Part shown: piece after piece, positions 1 to 7,872 of the stretch | Numbering within the stretch: position 1 is the first letter of the stretch | Layout of the letters: every line of letters begins with the position of its first letter | NCBI GenBank assembly: GCA_905235425.1 | Contig: CAJOKY010000018.1 | Span: 1-16,286, forward strand | DNA: 16,286 bases | From: an uncultured Selenomonadaceae bacterium | GTDB taxonomy: Bacteria; Bacillota; Negativicutes; Selenomonadales; Selenomonadaceae | Direction: 5' to 3' | Program-made: the position numbers and the translations under genes | The notes under the pieces: generated by a model | What the model saw: the letters and a program-made list of their open reading frames with translations, nothing else | Database searches by the model: none | Told to the model about the DNA's origin: nothing

Positions 1-99
1 GTCGCAGGGTAACTTTCCGGCGGCAAGGGTACGGCTCTCGGCTTAGCACTTGCTTACAACGCTTTGAATGATTCGACAGATGCTTTTATAAAAAATGTT

Positions 100-323
100 G
101 GGATTTGGCGTTATTACTACCACGCCTTCACGGGCTAAATCGTTCCAATCATGAATATTTTTGGGATTGCCTTTGCGAACAAGAAAAACTATGGTGGAAG
201 TATACGGCGAAGAATTTTGCTCCAATTTATTTTCCCAGTCTTCGTTAATCAGTCCGGCTTTGTATTTGAAAAAAGAAATCCCGTCGCTATTATCGACTTT
301 GCCAATTTTTTAAACTCAGACAT
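100..323 (-). pseudogene. Remnant of a sulfate ABC transporter substrate-binding protein gene
   Basis: Two pieces of one gene are fused by a deletion. The first begins at an ATG at 323 behind a very good ribosome site (GGAGGG at 330-335, 6 bases away). It reads a short lysine-rich, then hydrophobic start (MSEFKKLAKSIIATGFLFS) like a lipoprotein or periplasmic signal, then hits a stop at 249. From about 270, in another frame, the sequence reads an internal block with NSSPYTSTIVFLVRKGNPK, DWNDL and VITPNP, which is characteristic of the Sbp/CysP family of periplasmic sulfate/thiosulfate-binding proteins. The block ends abruptly near 100 at the point where the family continues with its conserved K-T-S-G region. 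Only about 75 of the roughly 330 expected codons remain, so this cannot make a working protein. It lies on the same strand as the NRPS operon and downstream of it. Family recognition is confident; the deletion history is inference. Confidence 0.8.
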
Positions 324-387
324 TTCAAGCCCTCCGAAGACGCTAAAAAACCCGCGAACTCTTTCTGGAATCGCCTATAAATAATGC

Positions 388-429
388 CCAAAATATATAA
401 TGCACCGCTTATCAAATCATCGGTTCATT
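388..429 (-). terminator. Weak terminator-like hairpin after the NRPS operon
   Basis: On the minus strand, AATGAACCG (421-429) can pair with CGGTGCATT (399-407), giving a 9-bp stem with one central mismatch and a 13-base loop, followed by ATATATTTTGG. It lies 16 bases past the stop codon of the last operon gene, which is the right place. The U-tract is poor and the stem imperfect, so read-through into the sbp remnant is likely. Confidence 0.35.
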
Positions 430-444
430 GCATAACAAAAAATT

Positions 445-3330
445 TCAAAGTTTTTCGGTAACCTTCAAAAGATTTTCCACATAAGCCAAACTTTCAAACG
501 ACTGAATCACTTTCAAAATAATTTTATCGCCGTATGTAAACGCATACACCATCAAAGGATACGAGGCACTAAATTTTTGTCTGAAGGAGGCTATATTTTG
601 CGAAATATCGTCGTCTAAAACATTCCCCATGTAACTTACAAAAATGTCTGTCTGCCTTTTGTAAGATTTAGCCAATTCAGCTTTCTCGGCAGGATTTTTT
701 ATCGTGAAAAATTTTCGTGTCCAATTTGTGAACGCCGCCAAATTTTCATATGAATATTGGTCGGCAAAATCAATTTCGAGATTTTTCAATGCTTCGGCAG
801 GTAATTCGTCTTGCAACCAACGCGGCTCAATGTTCAAGAAAATGTGCGGAATGCTGGCGTTTTGAAAAGTATTTGGAACTTGCAAAAGTATTCGAGTATT
901 TACCGGACCGCGAACGCTTATAATTTTATCATTGTCAGGATGCGCAGTTTGAACCGCCTTTGCCAACAAAATCGATACGGCAATCTGCTCGGAAATGTTG
1001 TACTTGTTACAGAAGTCTTTAAATTTTTGTGCAGATATCTCAATAACATTTTCGTACGTCTTGCCGTCTTCAGCAGAATTTATTTCCGGCGGTACAAAAT
1101 GATTTTCAACCTTGTAGCTTTTCGGTTCGTAGTCATCGGGCAGCGGTAATTCCTGCGCCATTAAATCAGCAACAAAGTCAATTTTGTCCGCGCCTTGATA
1201 AAAAGTTTTCTCCTTGCCAAAATAAAAATCCATAACCGCTTGAATAAAACAACTTACTCCAAAACCGTCCGTCAAAATGTGGCTGACGTTAAAAATAATT
1301 TTTCTGTCGTCGTAGCCGACTGCGGCATAATGATAGTTATTTTCTGCCGTTCCAAATTCCTCAATAGTCCCCGCCTTATGCACTGCGAGCGGCAAATTAC
1401 TTTTTTGAAAGTAAACAATCCCGTCAATTTTGGAAATATCAAAGGTTATGTACGGACAAACTTCAACGGCTTTATCAACGGCAGACTGAAGGCGTGCCGC
1501 GTCAACTTCTTCGTGTAAAGTAAATTCTTGGGTAATGCTCATGGAAATTTTTTTCATCGTGTCTTCATTAAGCGCGAAAAATGAACTGTAACATGAACGA
1601 ATTTTGCCGGTTTGCAGGTAGTTTTGGTAGGCGTCATTTATGGCAGGGAAAATTTTTTCTTTAAAAATTTGCGCGGCAGGGAAAGTTTTATGAGTGTCGC
1701 GATTTTTATTTTCGTCGCAAAAAGCCGCAAGTTTTTCGGGAGTACGATATTTATAAACGTCGCTACTTTGAATTGCAAGCGCGTCACATTCAGTTACAAG
1801 CAAAATGGTTTTCAGTGAATTGCCGCCCATTTGATAAAAATCTGCGTTGCGGCTGATTTTTTCGACGCCGAGAACTTCAGCCATTTTTTGACAAATAATT
1901 TTTTCTGTTTCGGTAACAGGCGGCACATATTCGGCAGAATCTTTTTTCGCATAAGGCACGGGAAAAAGTTTCCTGCTTGTTTTGCCGTTGGCGTTAAGCG
2001 GGAATTTTTCTAACGTCAAGTAGTAAGTTGGAATCATATATTGCGGAAGACGTTTGGAAAGTTTTTCGCGCAGGGCTGCAATATTTTCTTCGTCAAACTT
2101 GTTGCCAATTTCCGAAGTCAGCCCGTACAGCACAACAAAAGAATTTTCGCCGGAAAAACCTTTGGCAACCAAATTTTTCACATTCAAAATTTCTTTTGCA
2201 ACAGTTTCAATTTCCGCCGGTTCAATGCGGTTGCCGTTAATTTTTATCATTTCGTCGCGGCGTCCGCTTATGATTAAATCGCCGTTTTCATTTTTGTAGC
2301 CGATGTCGCCCGTGTGATAAATTCCATTTTGAAAGACTGCCGCAGTTTGTTCCGGCAGGTTGATATAACCGCGAAAAAAATCATTTTCAACGCAAATTTC
2401 ACCCTGTTCGCCGTCAGGTAATTTTTGCCCGTCTTCGTCCAAAATTAAAATTTCCACGCCGCCCAAATTTTTCCCGACGGGCGTTATTTTATACGGCTTG
2501 TCAATAGGAAATCTTGACAGTAAAAAGCCAACTTCGCTTGTACTGTAGCCGTTGAAAATTTTCGGCGTCTGCACATAAATTTCAGAAGACGCTTCGCCAC
2601 CTATCAAAATTGTTTTCAAAGTCGGCGGCAATTTTTTGTAAAGTTTCAACATTGAGGGCGTCATAAAAATATCGTCAATCTGTTCTTTGATGATAAAATC
2701 TGACATTGCCGAAATATTTTTTATTAAATCGTACGACAAAATATAAAAACTCGTGCCGATGTAAAATTCGTGCAACATTCTTATAAAGTAGACGACAAAA
2801 TTTAACGGAACAATCGCCGCAAATTTTTTAACTCCCGCTTCATTTTCGTTGTAACAGCGCACAAAAGTTTCAATTTTTCCAAATTCATGGAGTGCGCCTT
2901 TGGGGTTGCCGGTGGAGCCGGAAGTATACACGGCAAAGCAAGCGTCGTGCGGATTAACTTTTTCGTAGCCGTCCAAAGTTTCACATTGCAACATTTCATT
3001 ATAAATATTTTCGTCGATAACGATTTTGGCGTTGCAGTCCTTTTTGATATGTGCAACGCGTTCGGCGGGATAACCTTTTTCAGTAATCGTAACCGCCGCG
3101 CCCGCTCGCCAAATTCCGATATTTGCAATTACAATTTTTGGCCCGCGCGGGAGGTTTATCAAAACAAAATCTTCCCTGCCGATATTTTTATTTTTCAAGT
3201 AAGCGTAAATTTTGCCTGACAAATTCCAAAGTTCGCCGTAAGTCACGCGCTCTTCAGCATTAAGCGTCAAAGCCAAACGGTCGGGAAAATCTTTGCAATT
3301 TTTCTCAAGTTGTTCAATGAATGGCGTCAT
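445..3330 (-). CDS. Stand-alone NRPS module 3, A-PCP-C, with an adenylation domain likely for a non-amino acid
   Basis: A 961-residue protein. Adenylation domain, residues 1-460: A3 YTSGSTGNPKG (135-145), YHTGD (338-342), GRRDEMIKINGNRIE (356-370), catalytic Lys450 in NANGK. Carrier domain about 473-540, phosphopantetheine Ser505 in GGNS (usually GGDS). C-terminal condensation-like domain about 575-961 with SHILTDG (683-689): the first His of HHxxxDG is Ser, but the catalytic His684 and Asp688 remain. Where amino-acid-activating domains have F-D-x-S, this one reads N-F-V-V (177-180), so the Asp that binds the alpha-amino group is Val179. The inferred pocket (V, V, I, F, L, G, G, F, L, K) is wholly hydrophobic. 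A carboxylic acid without an amino group (acyl, hydroxy or aryl acid) is the likely substrate; this is inference. Last gene of the operon; its ribosome site (GAGGA, 3338-3342) overlaps the upstream stop codon. No thioesterase is present. Confidence 0.9.
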   Translation of the reverse strand: MTPFIEQLEKNCKDFPDRLALTLNAEERVTYGELWNLSGKIYAYLKNKNIGREDFVLINLPRGPKIVIANIGIWRAGAAVTITEKGYPAERVAHIKKDCNAKIVIDENIYNEMLQCETLDGYEKVNPHDACFAVYTSGSTGNPKGALHEFGKIETFVRCYNENEAGVKKFAAIVPLNFVVYFIRMLHEFYIGTSFYILSYDLIKNISAMSDFIIKEQIDDIFMTPSMLKLYKKLPPTLKTILIGGEASSEIYVQTPKIFNGYSTSEVGFLLSRFPIDKPYKITPVGKNLGGVEILILDEDGQKLPDGEQGEICVENDFFRGYINLPEQTAAVFQNGIYHTGDIGYKNENGDLIISGRRDEMIKINGNRIEPAEIETVAKEILNVKNLVAKGFSGENSFVVLYGLTSEIGNKFDEENIAALREKLSKRLPQYMIPTYYLTLEKFPLNANGKTSRKLFPVPYAKKDSAEYVPPVTETEKIICQKMAEVLGVEKISRNADFYQMGGNSLKTILLVTECDALAIQSSDVYKYRTPEKLAAFCDENKNRDTHKTFPAAQIFKEKIFPAINDAYQNYLQTGKIRSCYSSFFALNEDTMKKISMSITQEFTLHEEVDAARLQSAVDKAVEVCPYITFDISKIDGIVYFQKSNLPLAVHKAGTIEEFGTAENNYHYAAVGYDDRKIIFNVSHILTDGFGVSCFIQAVMDFYFGKEKTFYQGADKIDFVADLMAQELPLPDDYEPKSYKVENHFVPPEINSAEDGKTYENVIEISAQKFKDFCNKYNISEQIAVSILLAKAVQTAHPDNDKIISVRGPVNTRILLQVPNTFQNASIPHIFLNIEPRWLQDELPAEALKNLEIDFADQYSYENLAAFTNWTRKFFTIKNPAEKAELAKSYKRQTDIFVSYMGNVLDDDISQNIASFRQKFSASYPLMVYAFTYGDKIILKVIQSFESLAYVENLLKVTEKL

Positions 3331-3340
3331 TAAAATTTCC

Positions 3341-4594
3341 TCATTTCAGAATATCAAGGCTTTTAATTAAATTCTCGATATTTTTCTTTTCCAATTTGGC
3401 AAGAAAACGCCTGATATGTTTAACGTTGTTTGCAATTTTTGCGTTATCTTTTGAACCATTACAACCATCAATAAGAAAAGTCACAAACTTAAAAGTTCCG
3501 TAAAAATCCACAATTTCCAAAATCAATTTTTTTTCTTCCGATGAATAATCTGCAAAATATTCATTGAAAAATTTATCCCAAATATCGGCAGCCTCCGCAA
3601 ATGTAAAGGCGATAATTTGCTTATAAAAATCAGGGTAAGGCATTTTGCCGGCAATTCCCAATAAATCTTCTGCAATTTTCGGTTCTAGATGTGGCAGAAG
3701 ATAATAGATGAAGTAAAAATTTCCAATATCCCAAACGGGATGCCCGCAACTGAATTCGTCCATATCAATTAAAACGGGTCTATCATTCATAATCATAATA
3801 TTTTTGGCGTGTAAATCCCCATGCACTGCGGTATTTCTGTCTGGGACGACGTTTATATAATTTTTTATGGTTGCAATTTCTTCCGCCGTCAAAAAAGTTT
3901 CGGCGTTATCCAATTTTGAAAGTAACATTTCTTTTCGACTGCGAAGCGTGCCTTCATCCAAAACCGTTTGGGAAAGTGTTTTGATCAATGTAACCATATC
4001 GCTTACATATTTGTCAAATTTTTCGGGATTTTTATTCATAAGCGTTGACATCATTTCAGAATTGAGCAACTCCAATATTATGCCTATTCCTTTTTCAGTG
4101 CGGACAATTTCAAACGGAATTATTGTGGGAATGTCATGAATAAAAGCCGTTCGGATTGTTTCAATTACGGGCAAAATTTCAAGTTCGGAATCAATCCCGT
4201 AAAAAATTTTTAAAATTTGTTCAGCGTTGATGCGGTAAACTGCGCCGTACATACCCGCGCCAATTAATTCCATTCCTTCAACGTCAACTTTGCGAAATTT
4301 TTTCACGACTTTAAGCAGTGAGGTAAATCCCGTTTGGTTAAAAATTTCGTACACTTCGGGACTGACATTAAAAATTGTTACAGGTTTGCCCTTGTACGCT
4401 TTCAAAAATTTAAGAATGGCGCGCAAGCCCAGCGACGAAATATAAACTAAATTTTCCGCGTTCATTGTAACTTCTTTGGCGTCTTTCAAATTTGGCATAA
4501 GTTTTAAAGCTTCTTCAACAACATTTGCGTTGTTCGGATCGATTATTTTAGGCAATTCAATTTGTAAGATGCCTTTATTAAAATCAAAATTCAT
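3341..4594 (-). CDS. STAS domain fused to an APH/choline-kinase-like phosphotransferase
   Basis: I place the start at the ATG at 4594 (417 aa), because GGGAG at 4603-4607 lies 8 bases before it; the upstream GTG at 4609 would overlap that ribosome site. Residues 1-105 form a STAS (anti-sigma-factor antagonist-like) domain with YISSLGL at 51-57, where RsbV/SpoIIAA proteins have their phosphorylated Ser. Residues about 108-400 form an APH-fold small-molecule kinase: glycine loop GAGMYG (112-117), Lys129 in ILKIF, catalytic HGDLHAKN (258-265), metal-binding IDMD (276-279) and GHPVWDIG (284-291). The parts belong to widespread families (Pfam STAS and APH types); the fusion in an NRPS operon is what stands out. 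The kinase could modify the operon's product, protect the cell from it, or phosphorylate an alcohol precursor; the substrate is unknown. About 160 bases separate it from the preceding gene, with no convincing promoter or terminator there. Confidence 0.85.
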   Translation of the reverse strand: MNFDFNKGILQIELPKIIDPNNANVVEEALKLMPNLKDAKEVTMNAENLVYISSLGLRAILKFLKAYKGKPVTIFNVSPEVYEIFNQTGFTSLLKVVKKFRKVDVEGMELIGAGMYGAVYRINAEQILKIFYGIDSELEILPVIETIRTAFIHDIPTIIPFEIVRTEKGIGIILELLNSEMMSTLMNKNPEKFDKYVSDMVTLIKTLSQTVLDEGTLRSRKEMLLSKLDNAETFLTAEEIATIKNYINVVPDRNTAVHGDLHAKNIMIMNDRPVLIDMDEFSCGHPVWDIGNFYFIYYLLPHLEPKIAEDLLGIAGKMPYPDFYKQIIAFTFAEAADIWDKFFNEYFADYSSEEKKLILEIVDFYGTFKFVTFLIDGCNGSKDNAKIANNVKHIRRFLAKLEKKNIENLIKSLDILK

Positions 4595-4754
4595 TAAAGT
4601 CACTCCCACTTTTCAAAAAATTTGTCGGCAACAATTTAAAAAGCTCTCAAACGCGCATAAACGCCTCAATTTAACGTTATCTGCGCTTGTTGGTATGGAA
4701 AAGCGAAAATACTTTGAAACCTGCTTTAAATTCAAAATTTCAAGTTTACCGATT

Positions 4755-6113
4755 TTAATTAACTCCGACTTGAAATTTATAACAACGCCTAAATTTCCCG
4801 TGATTGAAAGAATTGACGACGTTCCAACCGTGACATTGCCCGCTTGCCGTAAAGCTTTCGCACTTCGACAGAAGATAAAGCGCGTAAAAATAATTAACCG
4901 TGTTATCTTCGGCTAATCCGCTGTTGTCCTGTTGCTCTTTCTTTTCAATCTCACTCAAAAGTTTCATATTTTCAAAATCGCGGACGCTGTGGCGAACTTG
5001 CGAAACAACACGAATCATTGAGCCAAACTTTTTTTGCATTCTGTCCAAAATATCTTGGTCTTCCGTCGCCAAAAAAATTAAATCGTAACCGTCAGCGTCA
5101 ATCCATTCACGAATCAGCGGCAACATATCATCAACCGTCGCCTGCTGACGCACGCCGCCCATTTTTGAAACAATGTAATCCGTGCCGCGAATCAAGACGC
5201 CTAAAACTTTGTGACTGCCCAAAACTGCCTGCGCGTATTCTTCCATTTCTGCGCGGAAATTTTCGGTGAGAATATTTTCATCAATTTCAACGTTGAATTT
5301 TGAAGCGTGATAAGTAGTATCGAGAACAAGTACATCCTGCAGATAAATTGTATTTTCAGGCGTTGAATCTTGCGGCTTGGAGGCAAGCTGAAAATATTTT
5401 TGCAACATTTCTTGAGGGTAGCGCGTGCAATTTTCTTTGAGATAAATTTCCCAGCCTTCTTTACGAATAATTTCTTTAGCCCGCGTGTAGTAGGAAAGAA
5501 TACCACCGACGCCTACATTTGGCGCTATTGACAATTCCAAATATTTAATATCTGCAAGATTTAAATTCGTCAAAGACTGTTTGAAAAATATTGAGTGAAA
5601 TGCAGGGGCTGAACTTATTTTATGAAAGTTCCCTTCCAGGTAACCTGTCAAAAACGGCTCATCAATAACTTGCAATGTTTCATCATTAGCCAGAGGAAAT
5701 TTTTCTACAATGTGAAGGCGTTCATTTTCAATAAAAAAAATTTTTGCCAAAGGATTTAAAAAATAAATTTCGGCGTTTGTATGTTCCAACGCAAGCCGCG
5801 CAATAACTACCGAATATTCGTTGAGTTCGTGAAAAAAAATCTCCGTGTTTTTTTTCAGCAAAGACAGATCCAAATTTTCAATATCGTTTTCGTCATAGTT
5901 CAAGTAGGAAGGATAAACATCAATACCCTTTTTGACTTTGCGATAATTTTCGGGGAGCATATCGTTATTTTTAATGTAGGCAAGGTCATACCTTTGCCCG
6001 CCGTCCGTGACGTGAAAATATTTTTCGCCGTTATTTAAAGCCTCGTGAAAAATATTTGCTCCGTGCTTTAATTCGGTTGCGTCACGCGCCGCCCTTTGAA
6101 AAATTTTAAACAT
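4755..6113 (-). CDS. Fucosyltransferase-like glycosyltransferase
   Basis: The best start is the ATG at 6113 (452 aa): GAGGG in the intergenic bases lies 7 bases upstream, whereas the in-frame TTG at 6119 is only 1 base from it. The C-terminal half resembles the nucleotide-sugar-binding part of the NodZ/FUT8/O-fucosyltransferase superfamily. It has LGVLIRGTDY (304-313), corresponding to the H-x-R-R-x-D loop of those enzymes; a beta-strand with DLIFLATED (344-352); and a C-terminal SGQCHGWNVV (424-433) in the place of the family's conserved SGxS-type loop. The N-terminal 200 residues are not recognised. No signal peptide or membrane segment is apparent, so it should act in the cytoplasm. It starts 10 bases after the MATE gene ends. 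A role in glycosylating the NRPS product is inferred from position only. It could instead be a surface-polysaccharide enzyme. The superfamily assignment rests on a few motifs. Confidence 0.7.
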   Translation of the reverse strand: MFKIFQRAARDATELKHGANIFHEALNNGEKYFHVTDGGQRYDLAYIKNNDMLPENYRKVKKGIDVYPSYLNYDENDIENLDLSLLKKNTEIFFHELNEYSVVIARLALEHTNAEIYFLNPLAKIFFIENERLHIVEKFPLANDETLQVIDEPFLTGYLEGNFHKISSAPAFHSIFFKQSLTNLNLADIKYLELSIAPNVGVGGILSYYTRAKEIIRKEGWEIYLKENCTRYPQEMLQKYFQLASKPQDSTPENTIYLQDVLVLDTTYHASKFNVEIDENILTENFRAEMEEYAQAVLGSHKVLGVLIRGTDYIVSKMGGVRQQATVDDMLPLIREWIDADGYDLIFLATEDQDILDRMQKKFGSMIRVVSQVRHSVRDFENMKLLSEIEKKEQQDNSGLAEDNTVNYFYALYLLSKCESFTASGQCHGWNVVNSFNHGKFRRCYKFQVGVN

Positions 6114-6123
6114 TGTCAAGCCC

Positions 6124-7872
6124 TCACACTTTCACCAGAAGATTATTTAAATTCATCGTGTTCAAATAAGTAACTTCAGACGCCATACCCAAAACAATCT
6201 TAATCCCGAAATTTTCTAAAGGAGTTTCATTTTTGTGAATACGATAATATTCTGTCGGGTCAAATACTATTCCGTCGTCACGAAATCTTAAAATAAAATT
6301 TCCCGCGCTGTACATAATCTTAATCAAAAGGCGGTGCTTTTTTTCGTCACGGAAAGCCCACGTCAAAACATTTCTGCCCATTTCCTCCATAAAAAGTGAA
6401 AGCAGGTAAATTTGTTGCTTTGTGCCGTTATGTGCCTTCACAAAATCCGCCGCCTTCGCACAACAGTCGTAAAGTTGCGGAATATCAAAAATTTCCCATT
6501 CCAGAAAATTTTCTTTCGGTATCCCGTAAGACGCGGGTTTTAAAATCAAAGTGCGCCATGAAAAAGGATTTAATTTTTCGGAAAATCTCACGAACATAAC
6601 CAAAAAAATCAAAGTAAAAATCGTTGATACAAAATAACTGTACCAAATTGCATCGACGCCAATTTTTGAAGGTGCCAGCCATGCAAAACTTGATGCACTT
6701 GCCGCCAATACAACCAAAATGACATTACCCGCCATAAATCTTTGCAAGCCGCGCAAATATCCCACATAACACAAAATTAAACTGCGAAAAATAAATTGCA
6801 GAGCAAAAATATTCAGACCGAACGCGCCCAAAGTTATAATTGTTTCGTCAGTGGTAAAAATTTTCATTGCAAGCGAACTGAACAGAAAAGTTATTGCCAT
6901 CAGTGCCGCGTTGATTATAAAAGATTTTCGACACATAATTTTTAAAATTTCTTCCAGTCCGTCCCTGTCCTCTTCTCCGTTGGTAATTCCCGTAACCGTT
7001 GCCGTCATTTCGTACATTCCGTAGCAGAAACACAAAAGGACTTCACCAATTTTTGTAACGATTGTAAAAGCCGCAACATAAATTTCTGAACCGAATTGCA
7101 AAAAAGCCGCGTTGAGTGCGGCGGTTGTCAGCCCCAAACACACCGCATTTACAAAAGCGGGCGTGCCGTAAGATAAAATTTTTCCGACGCGCCGAAATTC
7201 AACATATTTCAAAGAAAATTTAATAGTGCGTTTCTTTCCAAAAAATCTGACCAACACCAAAACACCGGCAACATAATAACTTAAAGTGGTTGCAAGTGCC
7301 ATTCCAAGCACTCCGCACTGAAATACAAAAATATTCAGCAAGTCAAAAAAAATATCCAGAATGAAAACCAAACTGACTGCAAACACGCTTGTTTTGTTGT
7401 CGCCTTCAATTTGCAAAATGGCGGGCAGTGTCATTATCACGGCAAGAATCGGCATCAGCGGGACGTAGCCAATCATATAATCATACGTTAAATTAAAAAG
7501 TTCCGTTCCCGCCGTCAATCCCAAAATTTTACATATCGGGGACGCAAAAATTAAAATCAGCGCAGTACAAATTATCGAAAATCCAAGCGAAACTGAAAAA
7601 GTTGTAGAAAAAACTTTGTTAATTTCTTCAAGGTTGCCTTTTCCTGATTCATTGCTGCAAATTGTGGCGTTACCGGCGGACATAATCCCGGCAACGGCAA
7701 TTACAATCAAAACTACCGGCGTAACCATACCTTCTGCCGCAACCGCTTCATTTCCGAGAAATTGCCCCGTGAGTGCCGCGTCAATTACCGTGCAAATTTC
7801 CATTACAATTTGACTCAAGATAATTGAGGGCAACATTCGATTTATATAATCTGCGATAAAATTTTTTTTCAT
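6124..7872 (-). CDS. MATE-family transporter with a C-terminal GHKL/anti-sigma-kinase-like domain
   Basis: A 582-residue protein. Residues 1 to about 455 are a polytopic membrane protein with the start typical of MATE (multidrug and toxic compound extrusion) transporters: an Asp-containing first helix followed by LTGQFLG and EAVAAEGM (34-49), then about twelve hydrophobic segments. After a short linker, residues about 465-582 read as an RsbW/SpoIIAB-type ATPase domain: FMEEMGRNVLTWAF (494-507) fits the N-box with Glu497 and Asn501, LRFRDDGIVFDP (528-539) fits the D-G-x-G box, and FGIKIV with a final NNLLVKV fits the end of the fold. The second glycine of the D-box is Val, so catalysis is uncertain. 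The start overlaps the stop of NRPS 2 (ATGA), indicating translational coupling. Likely role: export of the product, with activity or signalling tied to the cytoplasmic domain. MATE is confident; the ATPase-like domain is fairly confident. Confidence 0.88.
   Translation of the reverse strand: MKKNFIADYINRMLPSIILSQIVMEICTVIDAALTGQFLGNEAVAAEGMVTPVVLIVIAVAGIMSAGNATICSNESGKGNLEEINKVFSTTFSVSLGFSIICTALILIFASPICKILGLTAGTELFNLTYDYMIGYVPLMPILAVIMTLPAILQIEGDNKTSVFAVSLVFILDIFFDLLNIFVFQCGVLGMALATTLSYYVAGVLVLVRFFGKKRTIKFSLKYVEFRRVGKILSYGTPAFVNAVCLGLTTAALNAAFLQFGSEIYVAAFTIVTKIGEVLLCFCYGMYEMTATVTGITNGEEDRDGLEEILKIMCRKSFIINAALMAITFLFSSLAMKIFTTDETIITLGAFGLNIFALQFIFRSLILCYVGYLRGLQRFMAGNVILVVLAASASSFAWLAPSKIGVDAIWYSYFVSTIFTLIFLVMFVRFSEKLNPFSWRTLILKPASYGIPKENFLEWEIFDIPQLYDCCAKAADFVKAHNGTKQQIYLLSLFMEEMGRNVLTWAFRDEKKHRLLIKIMYSAGNFILRFRDDGIVFDPTEYYRIHKNETPLENFGIKIVLGMASEVTYLNTMNLNNLLVKV

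Noticed and set aside
23..133. Plus-strand frame reading G-K-G-T then ALGLALAYNALND, slightly like an Sbp segment
   Set aside because: It has the opposite orientation to the sbp remnant, no start, and the resemblance is too short to assign a family.
4595..4754. Possible internal promoter or attenuator before the STAS-APH gene
   Set aside because: Only poor -35/-10 pairs and an imperfect GCGCA/TGCGC hairpin without an adjacent T-run are visible; not enough to call either.
4476..4916. A 146-codon plus-strand frame spanning the gap between two operon genes
   Set aside because: Most of it is antisense to the STAS-APH and glycosyltransferase genes. It has no ribosome site and no recognisable domain.
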